From: Sambucus nigra
Taxonomy: Eukaryota > Streptophyta > Magnoliopsida > Dipsacales > Adoxaceae
Assembly (NCBI GenBank): GCA_949130495.1
Contig: OX422216.1
Coordinates: 103,795,967-103,859,966 of the forward strand
DNA length: 64,000 nucleotides
Direction of reading: 5' to 3'
Both the position numbers and the translations under genes were made by a program. Shown piece after piece: positions 1-12,090 of the stretch; within the stretch, counting starts at the first letter, position 1; each line of letters begins with the position of its first letter. Below the pieces are notes generated by a model, which was given only the letters and a program-made list of their open reading frames with translations, did no database searches and was not told where the DNA came from.

Positions 1-1776
1 AATAAAATAGATGACTGAACTAATGTCTCTAGATATAAGTGGGTGACATGCCCTAACAAATGCAGGTAACTATGAAATAGAATCAAGCGTCTAATACCGA
101 GATCCTGTAATTTTCACAGTAGTTACAACACGTCAATAGAATAGAACTCCTATGCTTGGCATCCCTGTGGCTGGGCACCTAAAAGGTTTTTACATAAAAA
201 TAGATTTGGAAGCAAACGGGCCAGAGCCCTAGGTAAAAATATTTTTAAAAAAACAAGTGTTTAAATTACAACATTAAACAACACATATATTAAACATGTT
301 AGTCATGTGCCCTCACTGGAGATTCTTACCCCTCAACTATTGTGCACGCCTAATGAATTTCCTTAATTCAATCTAACTATACTACTATCTAATTAGTCTG
401 TTCTAATCTTACCAAGACGGTCTTATATTAAATGTTTACCAGTATTACTTAAATAAGTCAGACTCATAATTCGAAAGTTCATTAATTTAATTACTTATCT
501 CGAGTATTAATTAAGTTCTCTCCATTTTAACCCATTTAAATACCTTAGTTATCCGCATCTACTAAATAATAGTGAATCAGTCTCAAGTACATATATAAAT
601 CACTCTCAGTACATTTATACATATAAAGCACCCCTAGGCTAAGCTGCGCTGCACGCATACTCCACTATCAAATCAAGGTGCATCACGTACATGAGGATCA
701 CGCGTTTCGAATCGCTCGGGAACCGTTTCAATACAAATCATACGTATTGGAAGCGAACATAGTTCACATACCCATGGGTCATGTACATACCTACGTTCCC
801 ATGGTCAGATGACTTATCAACTCACTAATAAGTCTTCACAGTCCTATGTTCTTGAGGTACCAATATAAATCCCTTCGAAGGCACACAAAGATAAGATGGT
901 CCTTTCTCGAAAATCAACCTCCAGTGATAACAAGTATGGTAGGTATGTCATACACATAAGAATCCATATACTAAGTAGTCACACAACTTAGGTAATTATC
1001 ATATTATTATAAGTATACACCAGCCCTATATTATAAGTCGCATACGCATCATAATATCATTTTGATTCTTGCACATAATATGTTTAGTGCGATAACTCTC
1101 GTCGTATAGTTCTGAGTACTTAAACCTATCCCAAAAGGTTACTAAGTCTTCCGCTGGTCTTTAAGATTATTTTAGTAATTAAGGTCCCCCTACCACTGTC
1201 TCTAACCTTAAGTTATTCATTGTACAAATTAAATACAAGTTCTCACAATTTACCCTCGTAACTCACTCGTCGGGCATTCATAAGCTCACCATTAAATCCC
1301 AAACTAACCCAATATTTTTCGGGTTTCAATCACACCCCTACTGGTCTTCCCTAAATACCAATATACTAATTCAATCTTCACTAAAGAGTTTTAAAGGTTG
1401 AATGTCAATCAATTATTTAAAGGAAAAAAGTCATAATTTCCAGAGAGGTCGATCGATCGAAGAAATGGGTCGAACGATCAGTTATTTGCCCAGACTTCCT
1501 TTAACAGTTACGGTTTCTCCCACTTTTACGCCTCCAATTCTCCATTACAACATCCCAAACTCCGAAATAAGTATATAAACATTAAACCAACATATCTATA
1601 GAAGTTTTAACGGTCAAGATTAATCAAACTATCACAGAATGTGGATTTCTTGTATCAAAAACCAAGAATATTACTACAACCCTAATTCTTCAATATCTCT
1701 TCAATAATCATCATAAATCTCAATTTAATTTCGTGATTTCCTAACCCTTAATTTATAAATTCATTCATTTAATCTT
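1..1776 (-). mobile_element. LTR fragment, family A' (left part; window edge to insertion of solo LTR A)
   Basis: Non-coding sequence that aligns by eye with the interior of LTR family A further right. Both have the block around GGCTGGGCACCTAAAAGG (here near 170, in A near 2285), the stretch near 640 resembling A near 2740, and the GTATGGTAGGTATGTCATACAC block (here near 933, in A near 3047). It is more diverged than the A copies are from each other, so it is an older or sister LTR. It resumes at 4705 beyond the solo LTR. Palindromic GATCGATCGA words lie at about 1450-1481. The left end is outside the window. No gene is seen. Confidence 0.7.
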
Positions 1777-1781
1777 TCTAG

Positions 1782-4699
1782 TGTGACACCCCGACTAATT
1801 AAATACCGGGTAGCTACTCCTTTATTAAATTAAATCAAAATGCCAAGTTGGTTCAGTTAATAGCATCACTGTCGAAAACATTTTTAATAATTACTAACCA
1901 CCTAGTATTTAAAAGTAAGATGTCAAATTTTAAATTAAGTCTGATTAACAAGCAGTAAGTGAGATATAAAAGAATAACATAACCATACACCATAAAGTCT
2001 CAACGAAGTAACCAACAAACATTAATGAGTCCAGAGGAAAAACTCCTCACAACAATCCCACAACTGAAATAAATAAAACAGTGTATCCTGAATTAATTAC
2101 ATGCCAAGAATCTGAATAACTGAAATATGAAATGTCTCTAATAGAAATGGGCGACATGCCCTACAAATGATGGAACTGAATATGGAGTCAAAACCAAAGG
2201 AAGCGTCTACTAGCAAGGCCCTGTAACTTCCACAACAGCTACAGCTCGTCACCTGAATGGAAATCCTATGCATGGTGTCCTTGTGGCTGGGCACCTAAAA
2301 GGTTTTTACAAAAATAGATTTGAAAGCAAACGGGTCAGAGCCCGAAAGTGGAGAGTATTTTAAAAATAGCAAGTGCTTTAATAACATTAAATCAATGAAT
2401 GCAAAATACATGTTAGGACGTGCACTCACATGAAATTCTCACCTCTCGACTAATTGTGCACTCCTAACGTACCGTACCCATCTAAGCGATATTCGTAACT
2501 AACTAAATCGTCATAAGTTCTAACCTTTCTACTCGATTCACAATATAAATTCCCAGCATTATCAATTAAATAGAAGGCTTTACTTAAACTCGGATTCTCA
2601 ATTGTTAGCAAAATAATTCACAGCAGGTTTTCCCTTTTTATCTTTATCAAGACGTTACTACAATTATTCTCTCAATTAAACATAACAATTCCTTTTCATT
2701 TAAACATATATTATTCACATCATAAATATACAATACAAGCACCCCGAGGCTAAGCTGCGGTGCACACATACTCTGATATCCATCCCGGTACATCACGTAC
2801 ATAAGGATCACGCATTTCGAATCTCTCAGGAATCGTTCTTAGATAACAACAATCACAAACAATGGAGGCGAACACAGTCACATCACATGGGTCACGCACA
2901 TACCTACGCTCCCATGATCAGCAGACTTACTAACTTCCCAATAAGTCCTTCTCTGACCTATATCCTTGAGGTACCAATCTAAATCCCCCCGTAGGCACAC
3001 AAAGATTAGATGGCCCTAAGCGAACGCAAACCTCCCGTGATAGCAAGTATGGTAGGTATGTCATACACAAAGATCATATATATACTCAGCATGCACACCT
3101 CTTAGTAATTACCATAATTCTATTAGTGGTATACTTCTCATTCTCATACCAACTTATAATGTTACACAATTCACATATCCCCGGTTAATACAAATATTTA
3201 GGCCGTCACTTGTTCTCACATCGTAATAGTCACTCACGTCCTAATCCACAATTTTCATTTGGTTCAAATCACACTTCTATGTTTTACTTCTCAATATATC
3301 CCAAATATCCCAACTATATCAATTAGTCATCAAGGGAAATGTTATCTCTACAATTAAACCAGGTTACGGGACATTAGAAATCAAATCAGGCCAAAAAGGC
3401 CAATCTGTCAACTCGTTAGAAGTCTCGTTCGAACGAGGTCGTTCGAACGAGAGTTTGTTCGAACGAAGTGGGCATCTAACGAGATCTCATTCGAACGAAA
3501 GACATCGAACGAACATCCAACTCGTCAGAAGTCAAACCGTCAACTCGTTAGAAGCTCGTTCGAACGAGCTCGTTCGAACAACCTGGGCAGGCCTTCTAAC
3601 GAGGTGACAGTTTCGAGCCCAGAATTCTCCTATCTCGTTTTTCCCAATTTTCTTCACCTCTAATCTCATCCAAACATCATTCCAACAGTATTTCAAGGTT
3701 TCTAATCATTCCTAAACATACTTAAATCGTATTATAACATTTATATGGGGTCAAATCATCCTAAACCACACCTAATCATCAAATCTCCCCAATTTTCCCC
3801 AAATCTCATGAACATGAACCCTAGAAATTTAAAGTCATCAATAGACATAATTGGATCCGTTTTTTGGTGATATAAAAGATGTATTTCTATCAGAATAATT
3901 ACCCAAACACAATTCTACATGCAATCTCCTTATCAAAATGTGAAATTTCTAATTCCAATTCAATGGGTTTTTATCAATCTCCCAAAACAATGCAATTTTC
4001 ATAAATGTCTAAGCATGGAAGAAACATTCGTTGCAAATAACGTAATTAAACCACTTGCCTCTGATCTTTCTCTGAATTTGGTGTTGAATCTTGGATGTAG
4101 GTTGCTCCCTCCTTTTCTCCCAAGGTTGAAGGTTGAAGATGGGGTTAGGGTTCTCTCTTTGGGAACTTCTCCTAACTTCTCATGAAACCCCCGTAGCCCT
4201 CTAATCAGTTAATTGCTGGTAATGGGTTAGTGGGTCATTAAATTTTTTTTATTTTAAACTCCTAAAATTCGTGTCATAAATCCCAAAATTCCAAAAGTAC
4301 CAAACTACCCTTTTAAGTTGCCGGTATGGCCTAAAAATGCCCCGGGACCCAAACTAAATCCCCGGCTAGTGTTTTCTGACTATTTCGACCCTTCCGGACA
4401 CGTTGGCGCACTCAAAATGACCATACGGTTAGTAAAAAATAAAATTCATTTTTTTAATTAAATTAAATATTTTTCCTGACGCGACCGTCACACGCGTCCC
4501 AACAAAATTTCCCAAATTGCCATTTTCAGTCTCACGACAAATTCACTATTTTCAATATTCATATAACGTCATATGTACACATTATAATCGAATACCAACT
4601 CACATCTTGTTAGTATTTTATCCGGATTAATTCTCAATTAATACCCATTTAATTCAATTAATCCCATAAATAAATATCACAAAAATACGGGGTATTACA
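1782..4699 (-). mobile_element. Solo LTR, family A (Tekay/Del-like), 2,918 bp with 5-bp TSD
   Basis: It begins TGTGACACCCC and ends GGGGTATTACA, so on the minus strand it reads TGTAATACCCC...GTGTCACA with TG/CA ends. The 5 bases TCTAG occur on both sides (1777-1781 and 4700-4704) as a target-site duplication. It is closely similar over its length to the LTR of the chromovirus at 30,657-33,570. No internal coding region is attached, so it is a solo LTR left by LTR-LTR recombination. Visible modules on the minus strand: the GGGTCGAAATAGTCAG block (4379-4428), AG|GCAAGT (4053-4061) and the TTCGAA-centred palindrome cluster (3424-3604). The short ORF at 3919-4185 is not thought to be a gene. Confidence 0.93.
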
Positions 4700-4704
4700 T
4701 CTAG

Positions 4705-5078
4705 AAGATCCACTACATGCAAACCTATCCAAGTTCAATAATTTAGTCTCCAATTTCACATTATTATAATTATTCACAATTTGTCTTGAAATCTAAACTA
4801 TCATGTAAAATATATGCCTTAAATCATTGCAAAATAAATCACTTGCCTTGAATTAGAGGTTCTGATCCTTTGATGAAGATGTAGGTTGATTCTCACTCTC
4901 TTTCCGGTCACAAATTCGGCGGTGGTGGTGGTGGTGGCTTACGGTAGTTGTTTGGCCTTGGAAAACCCTTGGGACTTGTCCTTTCCTCTCACGTTGCTCT
5001 CTCTCATTTTTTACACTTAATGGACCTAATAACCTCAGTGTTGGTTGATATACACAATCTAATTTTCATAGTTAAGTG
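4705..5078 (-). mobile_element. LTR fragment, family A' (continuation)
   Basis: Continuation of the A' LTR interrupted at 1776. The split sits on a 5-bp TSD (TCTAG). It contains the minus-strand motif AAG|GCAAGT (plus-strand ACTTGCCTT, 4841-4849) at the same relative place as in the other LTRs, preceded in element orientation by a leader-like stretch with a GGTGGT run. It is cut off near 5078, where the Copia-like repeat begins. Confidence 0.6.
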
Positions 5079-5094
5079 GTGATCGCTTAGATAA

Positions 5095-5106
5095 GCTCTG
5101 ATACCA
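5095..5106 (-). other. Primer-binding site (initiator tRNA-Met type) beside Copia-like LTR 1
   Basis: The minus strand reads TGGTATCAGAGC, the usual plant PBS complementary to the 3' end of initiator tRNA-Met. It lies 3 bases from the LTR edge at 5110. Its presence at the outer side of this LTR is odd if the LTR is simply the 3' LTR of the element to its right. Confidence 0.75.
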
Positions 5107-5109
5107 ATT

Positions 5110-6172
5110 TGTAAAATATGACGGTGTGTGATAATTAATTAAATTCGTAAATTTCTACTTTCGCACACTTATTTAATTAGGTTCTATTTTTAAACCAAAT
5201 TAATTCAGACCCTAAACATGCAACTATGTGTACGTGTGTGTCAACCCATAAATAAATAAAGCCTGCGACACAAATTTCAGGAAAAATTCCCGCAGGGCAA
5301 AATCTTTTATTTCTAGAACTTTGACAAGTTTACAAGGCCATTGACTTACACACCATCTTGCTTTCGCCCACAAGACTAATGCACGGTGCCTTCGTCAAAC
5401 CTCCAAAGTAACGGCTAGAAATCTGCAGAGGTTCATGCGCAGCTCACAAGGACGCGCAGTACAGACACGCAGTCTAAAATCTTCATAAGGACTCCTTCCA
5501 CAATAGCATGCAGCTCTCCGGTTGTAGAGTTATCCCCACAAAGAATGATCAAAAGCAAAGTGTTTTCTTGAACACCAAAACAATTCACCAAAGCATATGG
5601 GATTTTTGTGCATTGAAAACAAAAAGGGATTAAACCCTAAAAGAAGAACTCAAAAGGATTCTGCAGATTCGCAGTTTTCTGTCTCTCAAAACGCGGGGAC
5701 TTCTTGATGAAAACGAAGCCATTTAATGAGTATTTATAGAAAAACGTGCCGCCTCAGTCGCTTGAACGAAATAGGGATCTCACTCGAACGATGTACACGT
5801 GTCGTTTGAACGACATCGCGCGACATCACATGTCACTCGAACGAGATGACATCTCGCTTGAACGACCTGGCGTAAAAAACGAGGTACGCTACAGGGCTTA
5901 GAAAAATTACTCATTCTCAAATTTTGACGAAAAAGGTCCACTCTAATACTTAGAAAATATTTTGAAAAAAATCCCAAAGCTGTAAGTGTAAAGTTAAGGT
6001 ATTTAAAACATAACCTTACCAAAGTAAACTTTGCGTCTTGCGTTTTTTTGATGAAGAACCTTGTTATATTCAAATCCGTCTTGATGTAGATTGCTCTTGA
6101 ACTTCTTCGACGATTGTAACGGTATACGACATAATTAATTATCACAGACATTTATAAAAATATGTCCTTACA
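5110..6172 (-). mobile_element. Copia-like LTR, copy 1 (1,063 bp)
   Basis: Plus-strand ends are TGTAAAATATG...GTCCTTACA, so TG/CA ends. A second copy lies at 8736-9789 with scattered substitutions. A minus-strand polypurine tract (CATAGAGGGAGATT, complement of 6173-6186) abuts its right edge and a PBS abuts its left edge. It carries TCGAACGA-type repeats at 5758-5864. In element orientation it is the 3' LTR of the internal region at 6173-8735. ORFs inside it are not judged to be genes. Confidence 0.85.
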
Positions 6173-7845
6173 AATCTCCCTCTATGTCTATGCCGGTACA
6201 TAAAAACATCCGAATTATTAAATACCAAAATGCCTATACAAATCTACCCTCCCATGAATAAATTTGCAAGATCTCAAAATGTTCTTCAAAAATCTTCATC
6301 AAATCTCAAAGCTCTCATCAAGGTGTGCAACATAATGATCTTCATTCTTTGTACCTACACACATGAGATAAAGCAAAAACCTTCGTGACGTATCGAGTTT
6401 GAAATGTTATAAGAATAAATCAGTAATAAATCAAATCTACCCCATAAGGCAAACTCTTATAAAATCATAATTCGTTCTCCTCTTTTTATGATGTCCCCAA
6501 ATAGACAGATAAGAAGAAACAAACTAGACATGGAGTGTCACGATAAAATGCATAACAAACATGCAAAGGTATATCTCAAAAACTTTCACAAACTATTTTT
6601 GTTTTTTCAAATTTTTCGTACAAAAATAAGATACCAAAAATCACACCATGGATTTATACTAAAACAACCAAGTCATGGAAATGAAATGTATGGGTGTGAA
6701 CACATTCGATAGGTAAATAAACTCAATCGATCATATGTGCACGTTGTATACGTGTACCCCTAACAAATGAACATCAAAAGTATCCTTAGGTGTAAAAATT
6801 GTTGAATTTAGATGACATCATCTTATGCAAATCAACAAATCAAAGTCAAAGTGATTTCCACACCAATAGCGTCCAAAACTATTTAACACTTTTTTAAGAT
6901 ATTCAAGGACGTGCAACCCGTTTTAATTATCCATTCAAACTCCCTCATATATATTTTCTTTTAGAGGTGTATAAACTAAATTCTCAAACTTTGGAGAATT
7001 GGTGCAAAAACCTAATGGCCCCCTTTTTGGCATGAATTTCTTTTTATGGCCTTTAAATTTTTTTGGGCTCTTTTAGACCTCTTTGGAGCCCGGATAATAA
7101 AATTTCTCATTTTTTTAGGTCTGATATAACGGTGGCTTAGTATTCGCAAAGGCCAAATAAACCTTTCGCAACCCTTCCCCGTTTTCAAATAAAACACACA
7201 ACCTCACAAACGGCTCTTACATGCATAACTTTCTTTTCAAGTTTTACCGCGCTTGGTTCGTTTTAAGGACAGGATTGAAGTGAAAACACCCAACCAACAT
7301 ATGATAAGACAAGTACAATAATCAAATAAATTCGTGCATGTGTGCAATAAAGGAAACCATGAGTCAAACATGTAGGAAGTAACAACTAATTACATCTTAA
7401 TGACTCCAAACATTATAAAGCACAGTGATGACATGACATATTGTCTCAAAACATTATCAAAATAGTCACAAGAATAAATGGAATAATGTTGTGACTCGGT
7501 CATCCTAAGTGTATATCCATAAACGATGCAAACAAAATATAAAACTCTTTTTGGATTTTCTCACAATTTTTATCAAAATAAAATCTTTTTGTATTTTTCA
7601 AAAGTAAAAAGTTATACAAAAAGTACATGTCACAACACTAGAAAACATAAATATCATGAAATAAAAAACTAGCGTATGACAAACATGCGAACACAATTAT
7701 CTATATGATATAGCAAGAGAAGAATCACGTGCAAGCAAACGAAAATCAACTTGTCTAAAATTTAGTGCCTCTAAAAGTGATTTCCTAACCCAAATAGATG
7801 TGAAACGTCGTGTGGGGAGGGGTTCAAGAACCAAGGGAACACCAG

Positions 7846-8541
7846 TCATAAACTTCCTAGGACTTTTTTCAAGATCAAAACAAAATCTCTCCTAGGGTGA
7901 CCATCCCTACCACAATGTGAACATGAGTAAATGGGTGGAACGACACCTATGGGTTGACCTTTTCTAACATCCTTGAAATTGGTTGACCCTCTAAAACAAA
8001 CTATGATTTTGGCTTTAACACTCGAAGAATGAGAACAAAATGAGCCATTACCATCACTATCAAACCTACTTGAATCGTTTAAATCATTTTTCAACTTCAA
8101 AATATTTGATTCAAGCAAAAAATTAGACTCTTCCAAAGACATAGATTTCTTTTTCAAATTTTCAACAATTCCTAAAAGGGTATCTCTTTCCCCCGCAATT
8201 AAAGCAAACTTTTTCCTAAGAGTCTCTTCACGTGCTACAAACTCATTGATTAAAATATTTTTGTCCTCTTTGGCACAAACACAAACCATCGAATTTTTAA
8301 GGTCCTCTAATTCTTTTTCTAAAAATAGGACCTTATCATCACTCTCCTTCTTGGACAGTTTTAAAGTAACAAAGTCATGGTCAAAGGCAACAAATTTCTC
8401 ACGATAAAAATCTCTTTGATTTTGAACCGTTTGCAAAAGATCCATCGCGAATTTAAAACGAGAATTTTCTATTTCCAAAACATCCATTCTTTTAGCAAAC
8501 GTCAAATTCAATCGATTTATATCATCAAAACTCTGACTCAC
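7846..8541 (-). pseudogene. Copia-type gag remnant with defective zinc knuckle
   Basis: A 231-residue open frame on the minus strand. Residues ~15-165 are rich in K/E/L with heptad-like spacing, suggesting coiled coil. Near the C-terminus is CSHCGRDGHPRRDF, a CCHC zinc knuckle (C-x2-C-x4-H-x4-C) whose last Cys is Phe. Long coiled-coil Gag with one knuckle fits SIRE/Maximus-like Copia Gag proteins; this assignment is inference. It begins ~180 bases downstream of the PBS, as expected for gag. No pol follows, and the damaged knuckle suggests it is not functional. It could also be the gag of a gag-only derivative. Confidence 0.6.
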
Positions 8542-8720
8542 ATCATCAAAGGGATCCGATTACATAAGTGCTCCATCGAAAAAATTGTGATTTTTTTTCA
8601 CAAAAATTGATTTAAAAAAAATCATTATCACACAAAATTTTGTGAAAAACAAAGATCACGTGATAAATTAGCGTAACCCGCTCTGATACCAATTTATAAA
8701 AGTGGTGATCGCTTAAATAA

Positions 8721-8732
8721 GCTCTGATACCA
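8721..8732 (-). other. Primer-binding site (initiator tRNA-Met type) of Copia-like element
   Basis: Minus strand TGGTATCAGAGC next to the inner end of the 5' LTR (8736-9789). A second copy of the same 12-mer is 40 bases further in (8680-8691), so the LTR-leader junction appears partly duplicated. Confidence 0.8.
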
Positions 8733-8735
8733 ATT

Positions 8736-9789
8736 TGTGAAATATGAAGGTGTGTGATAATTAATTAAATTTGCAAATTTCTACTTTGGCACACTTATTT
8801 AATTTGAGTCTATTTTTAAACCAAATTAATTCAGTCCCTAAACATGCAACTATGTGTGTGTGTGTGTGTCAACCCATAAATATATAAAGCATGCGCACAA
8901 ATTTCTCCGCATGGCAAAACCTTTTATTTCTAGAACTTTGACAAGTTTACAATATCATTGACTTACGACCATCTTGCTTTCGCCCACAAGAGTCACGCAC
9001 GGTGCCTTCGTCAAACCTCCAAAGTAACGGCTAGAAATCTGTAGTGGTTCACGCACAGCTATACTACAAGGACGCGCAGTCCAGACACGCAGTCTAAAAT
9101 CTTCATAAGGACTCCCTCCACAATAGCATGCAGCTCTCCGGTTATAGAGTTCTCCCCACAAAGAATGGTCAAAAGCAAAGCGTATTCTTGAACACCAAAA
9201 CAATTCACCAAAGCATATGAGATTTTTGGGAATTGAAAACAAAAAGGGATTAAACCCTAAAAGAAGAAGTCAAAAGGATTCTGCAGATTTGCAGTTTCCT
9301 GTCTTTCAAAATGCGAGGACTTCTTAATGAAAATGAAACTATTTAATGAGTATTTATAGAAAAACGCGTTGCCTCAGTCGCTTGAATGAAATAGGGATCT
9401 CGCTCGAACGACGTACACGTGTCATTTGAACGACATCGCGCGACATCACATGTCGCTCGAACGAGATGACATCTCGCTTGAACAACCTGGCGTAAAAAAT
9501 GAGGTACGCTACAGGACTTTGAAAAATTACTCATTCTCAAATTTTGACAAAAAAGGTATGCTCCAACACTTAGAAAATATTTTGAAAAAATATCCCAAAG
9601 CTGTAAGTGTAAAGTTAAGGTATTTAAAACATAACCTTACCAAAGTAAACTTTGCTGAGTTTTTTTGATGAAAAACCTTGATATATTCGGATCCGTCTTG
9701 ATGTAGATTGCTCTTAAACTTCTTTGACGGTTATAACGATATACGACATAATTAATTATCACGGACATTTATAAAAATATGACCTTACA
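8736..9789 (-). mobile_element. Copia-like LTR, copy 2 (1,054 bp), 5' LTR in element orientation
   Basis: Plus-strand ends are TGTGAAATATG...GACCTTACA. It matches copy 1 throughout, including the repeated TCGAACGA words at 9378-9486. The PBS lies on its left. On its right lies a PPT and then a second copy of internal sequence, which a normal 5' LTR would not have. Confidence 0.85.
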
Positions 9790-11520
9790 AATCTCCCTCT
9801 ATGTCTATGCCGGTATATAAAAACATCCGAATTATCAAATACCAAAATGCCTATACAAATCTACCCTCCCATGAATAAATTTTTAAGATCTCAAACTGTT
9901 CTTCAAAAATCTTCATCATATCTCAAAGCTTTTCTCATCAAGGTGTGCAACATAATAATCTTCATTCTTTGTACCTACACACATGAGATAAAGCGAAAAC
10001 CTTCGTGACGTATCGAGTTTGAAATGATATAAGAATAAATCAGTAATAAATCAAATCTCCCCCATAAGGCAAACTCCCATAAAATCATAATTCGTTCTCC
10101 CCCTTTTTATGATGTCCCAAAATAGACAGATAAGAAGAAACAAACTAGACATGGAGTGTCACGATAAAATGCATTGCAAACATGCAAAGGTATATCTCAA
10201 AAACTTTCACAAACTATTTTTGTTTTTTCAAATTTTTCATACAAAAATAAGATACCAAAAATCACACCATGGATTTTTACTAAAACAACCAAGTCATGGA
10301 AATGAAATGTATGGGTGTGAACACATTTGATAGGTAAATAAACTCAATCGATCATATGTGCACGTTGTATACGTGTACCCCTAACATATGAACATCAAAA
10401 GTATCCTTAGGTGTAAAAATTATTGAATTTAGATGACATCGTCTTATGCAAATCAACAAATCAAAGTCAAAGTGATTTTCACACCAATAACGTCCAAAAC
10501 TATTTAACGCTTTTTCAAGATATTTAAGGACGTGCAAACCCGTTTTAATTCTCCATCCAAACTCCCTCATATATATTTTCTTTTAGAGGTGTATAAACTA
10601 AATTATCAGACTTTGGAGAATTGGTGCAAAAACCTGATGGCCCCTTTTTGGCATGATTTTTTTTTATGGCCTTTAATTTTTTTCGGGCTCTTTTAAACCT
10701 CTTTGGACCCCGAATAACAAAATTTCTCAATTTTTTAGGTCCGATAAAACGGTGCCTTAGTATTCGCAAAGGCCAAATGAACCTTTCACAGCCCTTCCCC
10801 GTTTTCAAATGAAGCACACAACCTCACAAACGGCTCTTACATTCACAACTTTCTTATCAAGTTTTATCGCGCTTGATTCGTTTTATGGACAGGTTTGAAG
10901 TGAAAACACCCAACCAGCATGTGATAAGACAAGTACAATAATCAAACAAATCCGTGCATGTGTGCAATAAAGGAAATCATGAGTCAAACATGCAGGAAGT
11001 AACAACTAATTACATCTTAATGACTCCAAACATTATAAAGCACAGTGATGACATGATATATTGTCTCAAAACACTATCAAAATAGTCACAGGAATAAATG
11101 GAATGATATTGTGACTCGGTCATCCTAAGTGTATATCCATAAACGATGCAAACAAAATACAAAACTCTTTTTGGATTTTCTCACAAATTTTATCAAAATA
11201 AAATCTTTTTGTATTTTTCAAAAATTTTCAAAAGCAAAAAGTTATACAAAAAGTACATGTCACAACGCTAGCAAACATAAATATCATGAAACAAAAAACT
11301 AGCATATGACAAACATGCGAACACAATCATCTATATGATATAGCAAGATGTGCAAGCAAACGGGAATCAACTTGTCTAAAATTTAGTGCCTCTAAAAGTG
11401 ATTTCCTAACTCAAATAGATGTGAAACGTAGTGTGGGGGATTCAATAACTAAGGGAACACCAGTCATAAACTTCCTAGGACTTGTTTCAAGATCAAAACA
11501 AAATCTCTCCTGAGGTGACC
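9790..11520 (-). mobile_element. Second, partial copy of the Copia-like internal 3' region
   Basis: Aligns by eye, base for base with scattered differences, with 6173-7902, starting with the same PPT complement AATCTCCCTCTATG and ending at GAGGTGACC; the match stops abruptly at 11520. Together with the LTR it makes a tandem internal-LTR-internal-LTR structure. ORFs at 10109-10330, 10352-10570 and 10545-10817 have damaged counterparts in the first copy and are not judged to be genes. Confidence 0.8.
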
Positions 11521-11927
11521 TTTAAACTAATTTTAATTTTATTTAGATTATAATTTTTAAACTAATTTTTCCTTTACATTTTGTAGTGGTATATATAGTT
11601 TTTTATTGTCGTATATATGTGGGAGCTTACCTCCAAGCCGTACTAGCACATGTATTCTTGCAGATCATTTATCTTTCTTTCACTTTTTAATGTGTGCCAC
11701 TACATTAGAATTAATCTTATGTATACAACAATGCCAACTGTGAGGCTTAATTTTCTAATTTCATTTGATCAGTAAGTTTTATTCCCTTAATGTTTACAAA
11801 TTAAATATGACGATTATTAATTCACGTTATATTTGTACCTAAGCTAATGAACTAAGGCATTTTATGTGATTTAGGCAAATTGGCGCATTGGCGCCGAACG
11901 TGAGCTAAGACGCCTCCCTCATGCACT
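11521..11927. other. Unassigned intergenic sequence
   Basis: AT-rich spacer between the truncated Copia-like repeat and LINE-1. A small GGCGC-rich inverted stretch occurs near 11880-11895. No gene or clear repeat is seen. Confidence 0.5.
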
Positions 11928-12090
11928 CTTTTCTACTTTTTTCCCGGGAAAAGTTATGTATATAAAAAACCGCAAAAAGGTTACATGTGAGGGGAGCGAA
12001 GCTCCAAAGAATCCTTAGGGGCATACCCCATGGGGGAAATCAAAACAAACAAAACAAAGGACCATAAGCCCCTAATCCAAAACAAAACAC

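Larger units (their letters stand above)
6173..8735 (-). mobile_element. Internal region of a non-autonomous Copia-like LTR retrotransposon
   Basis: Lies between two direct LTRs, with a PPT at the left edge (6173-6186) and a PBS at the right edge (8721-8732; a second PBS-like copy at 8680-8691). The only coding remnant is a gag-like ORF near the 5' side; no protease, integrase, reverse transcriptase or RNase H is recognisable in the remaining ~1.7 kb. It is therefore internally deleted or of a gag-only large-derivative type. The segment 6173-7902 recurs at 9790-11520. Confidence 0.75.

Noticed and set aside
3424..3604. Regularly repeated palindromes resembling a CRISPR array
   Set aside because: Repeats are short and unevenly spaced, spacers are LTR sequence shared between copies, and the genome is a plant.
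6488..6712. 74-residue ORF also present at 10,109-10,330
   Set aside because: Conserved only because the Copia-like internal segment is duplicated; antisense to the element and without a motif.
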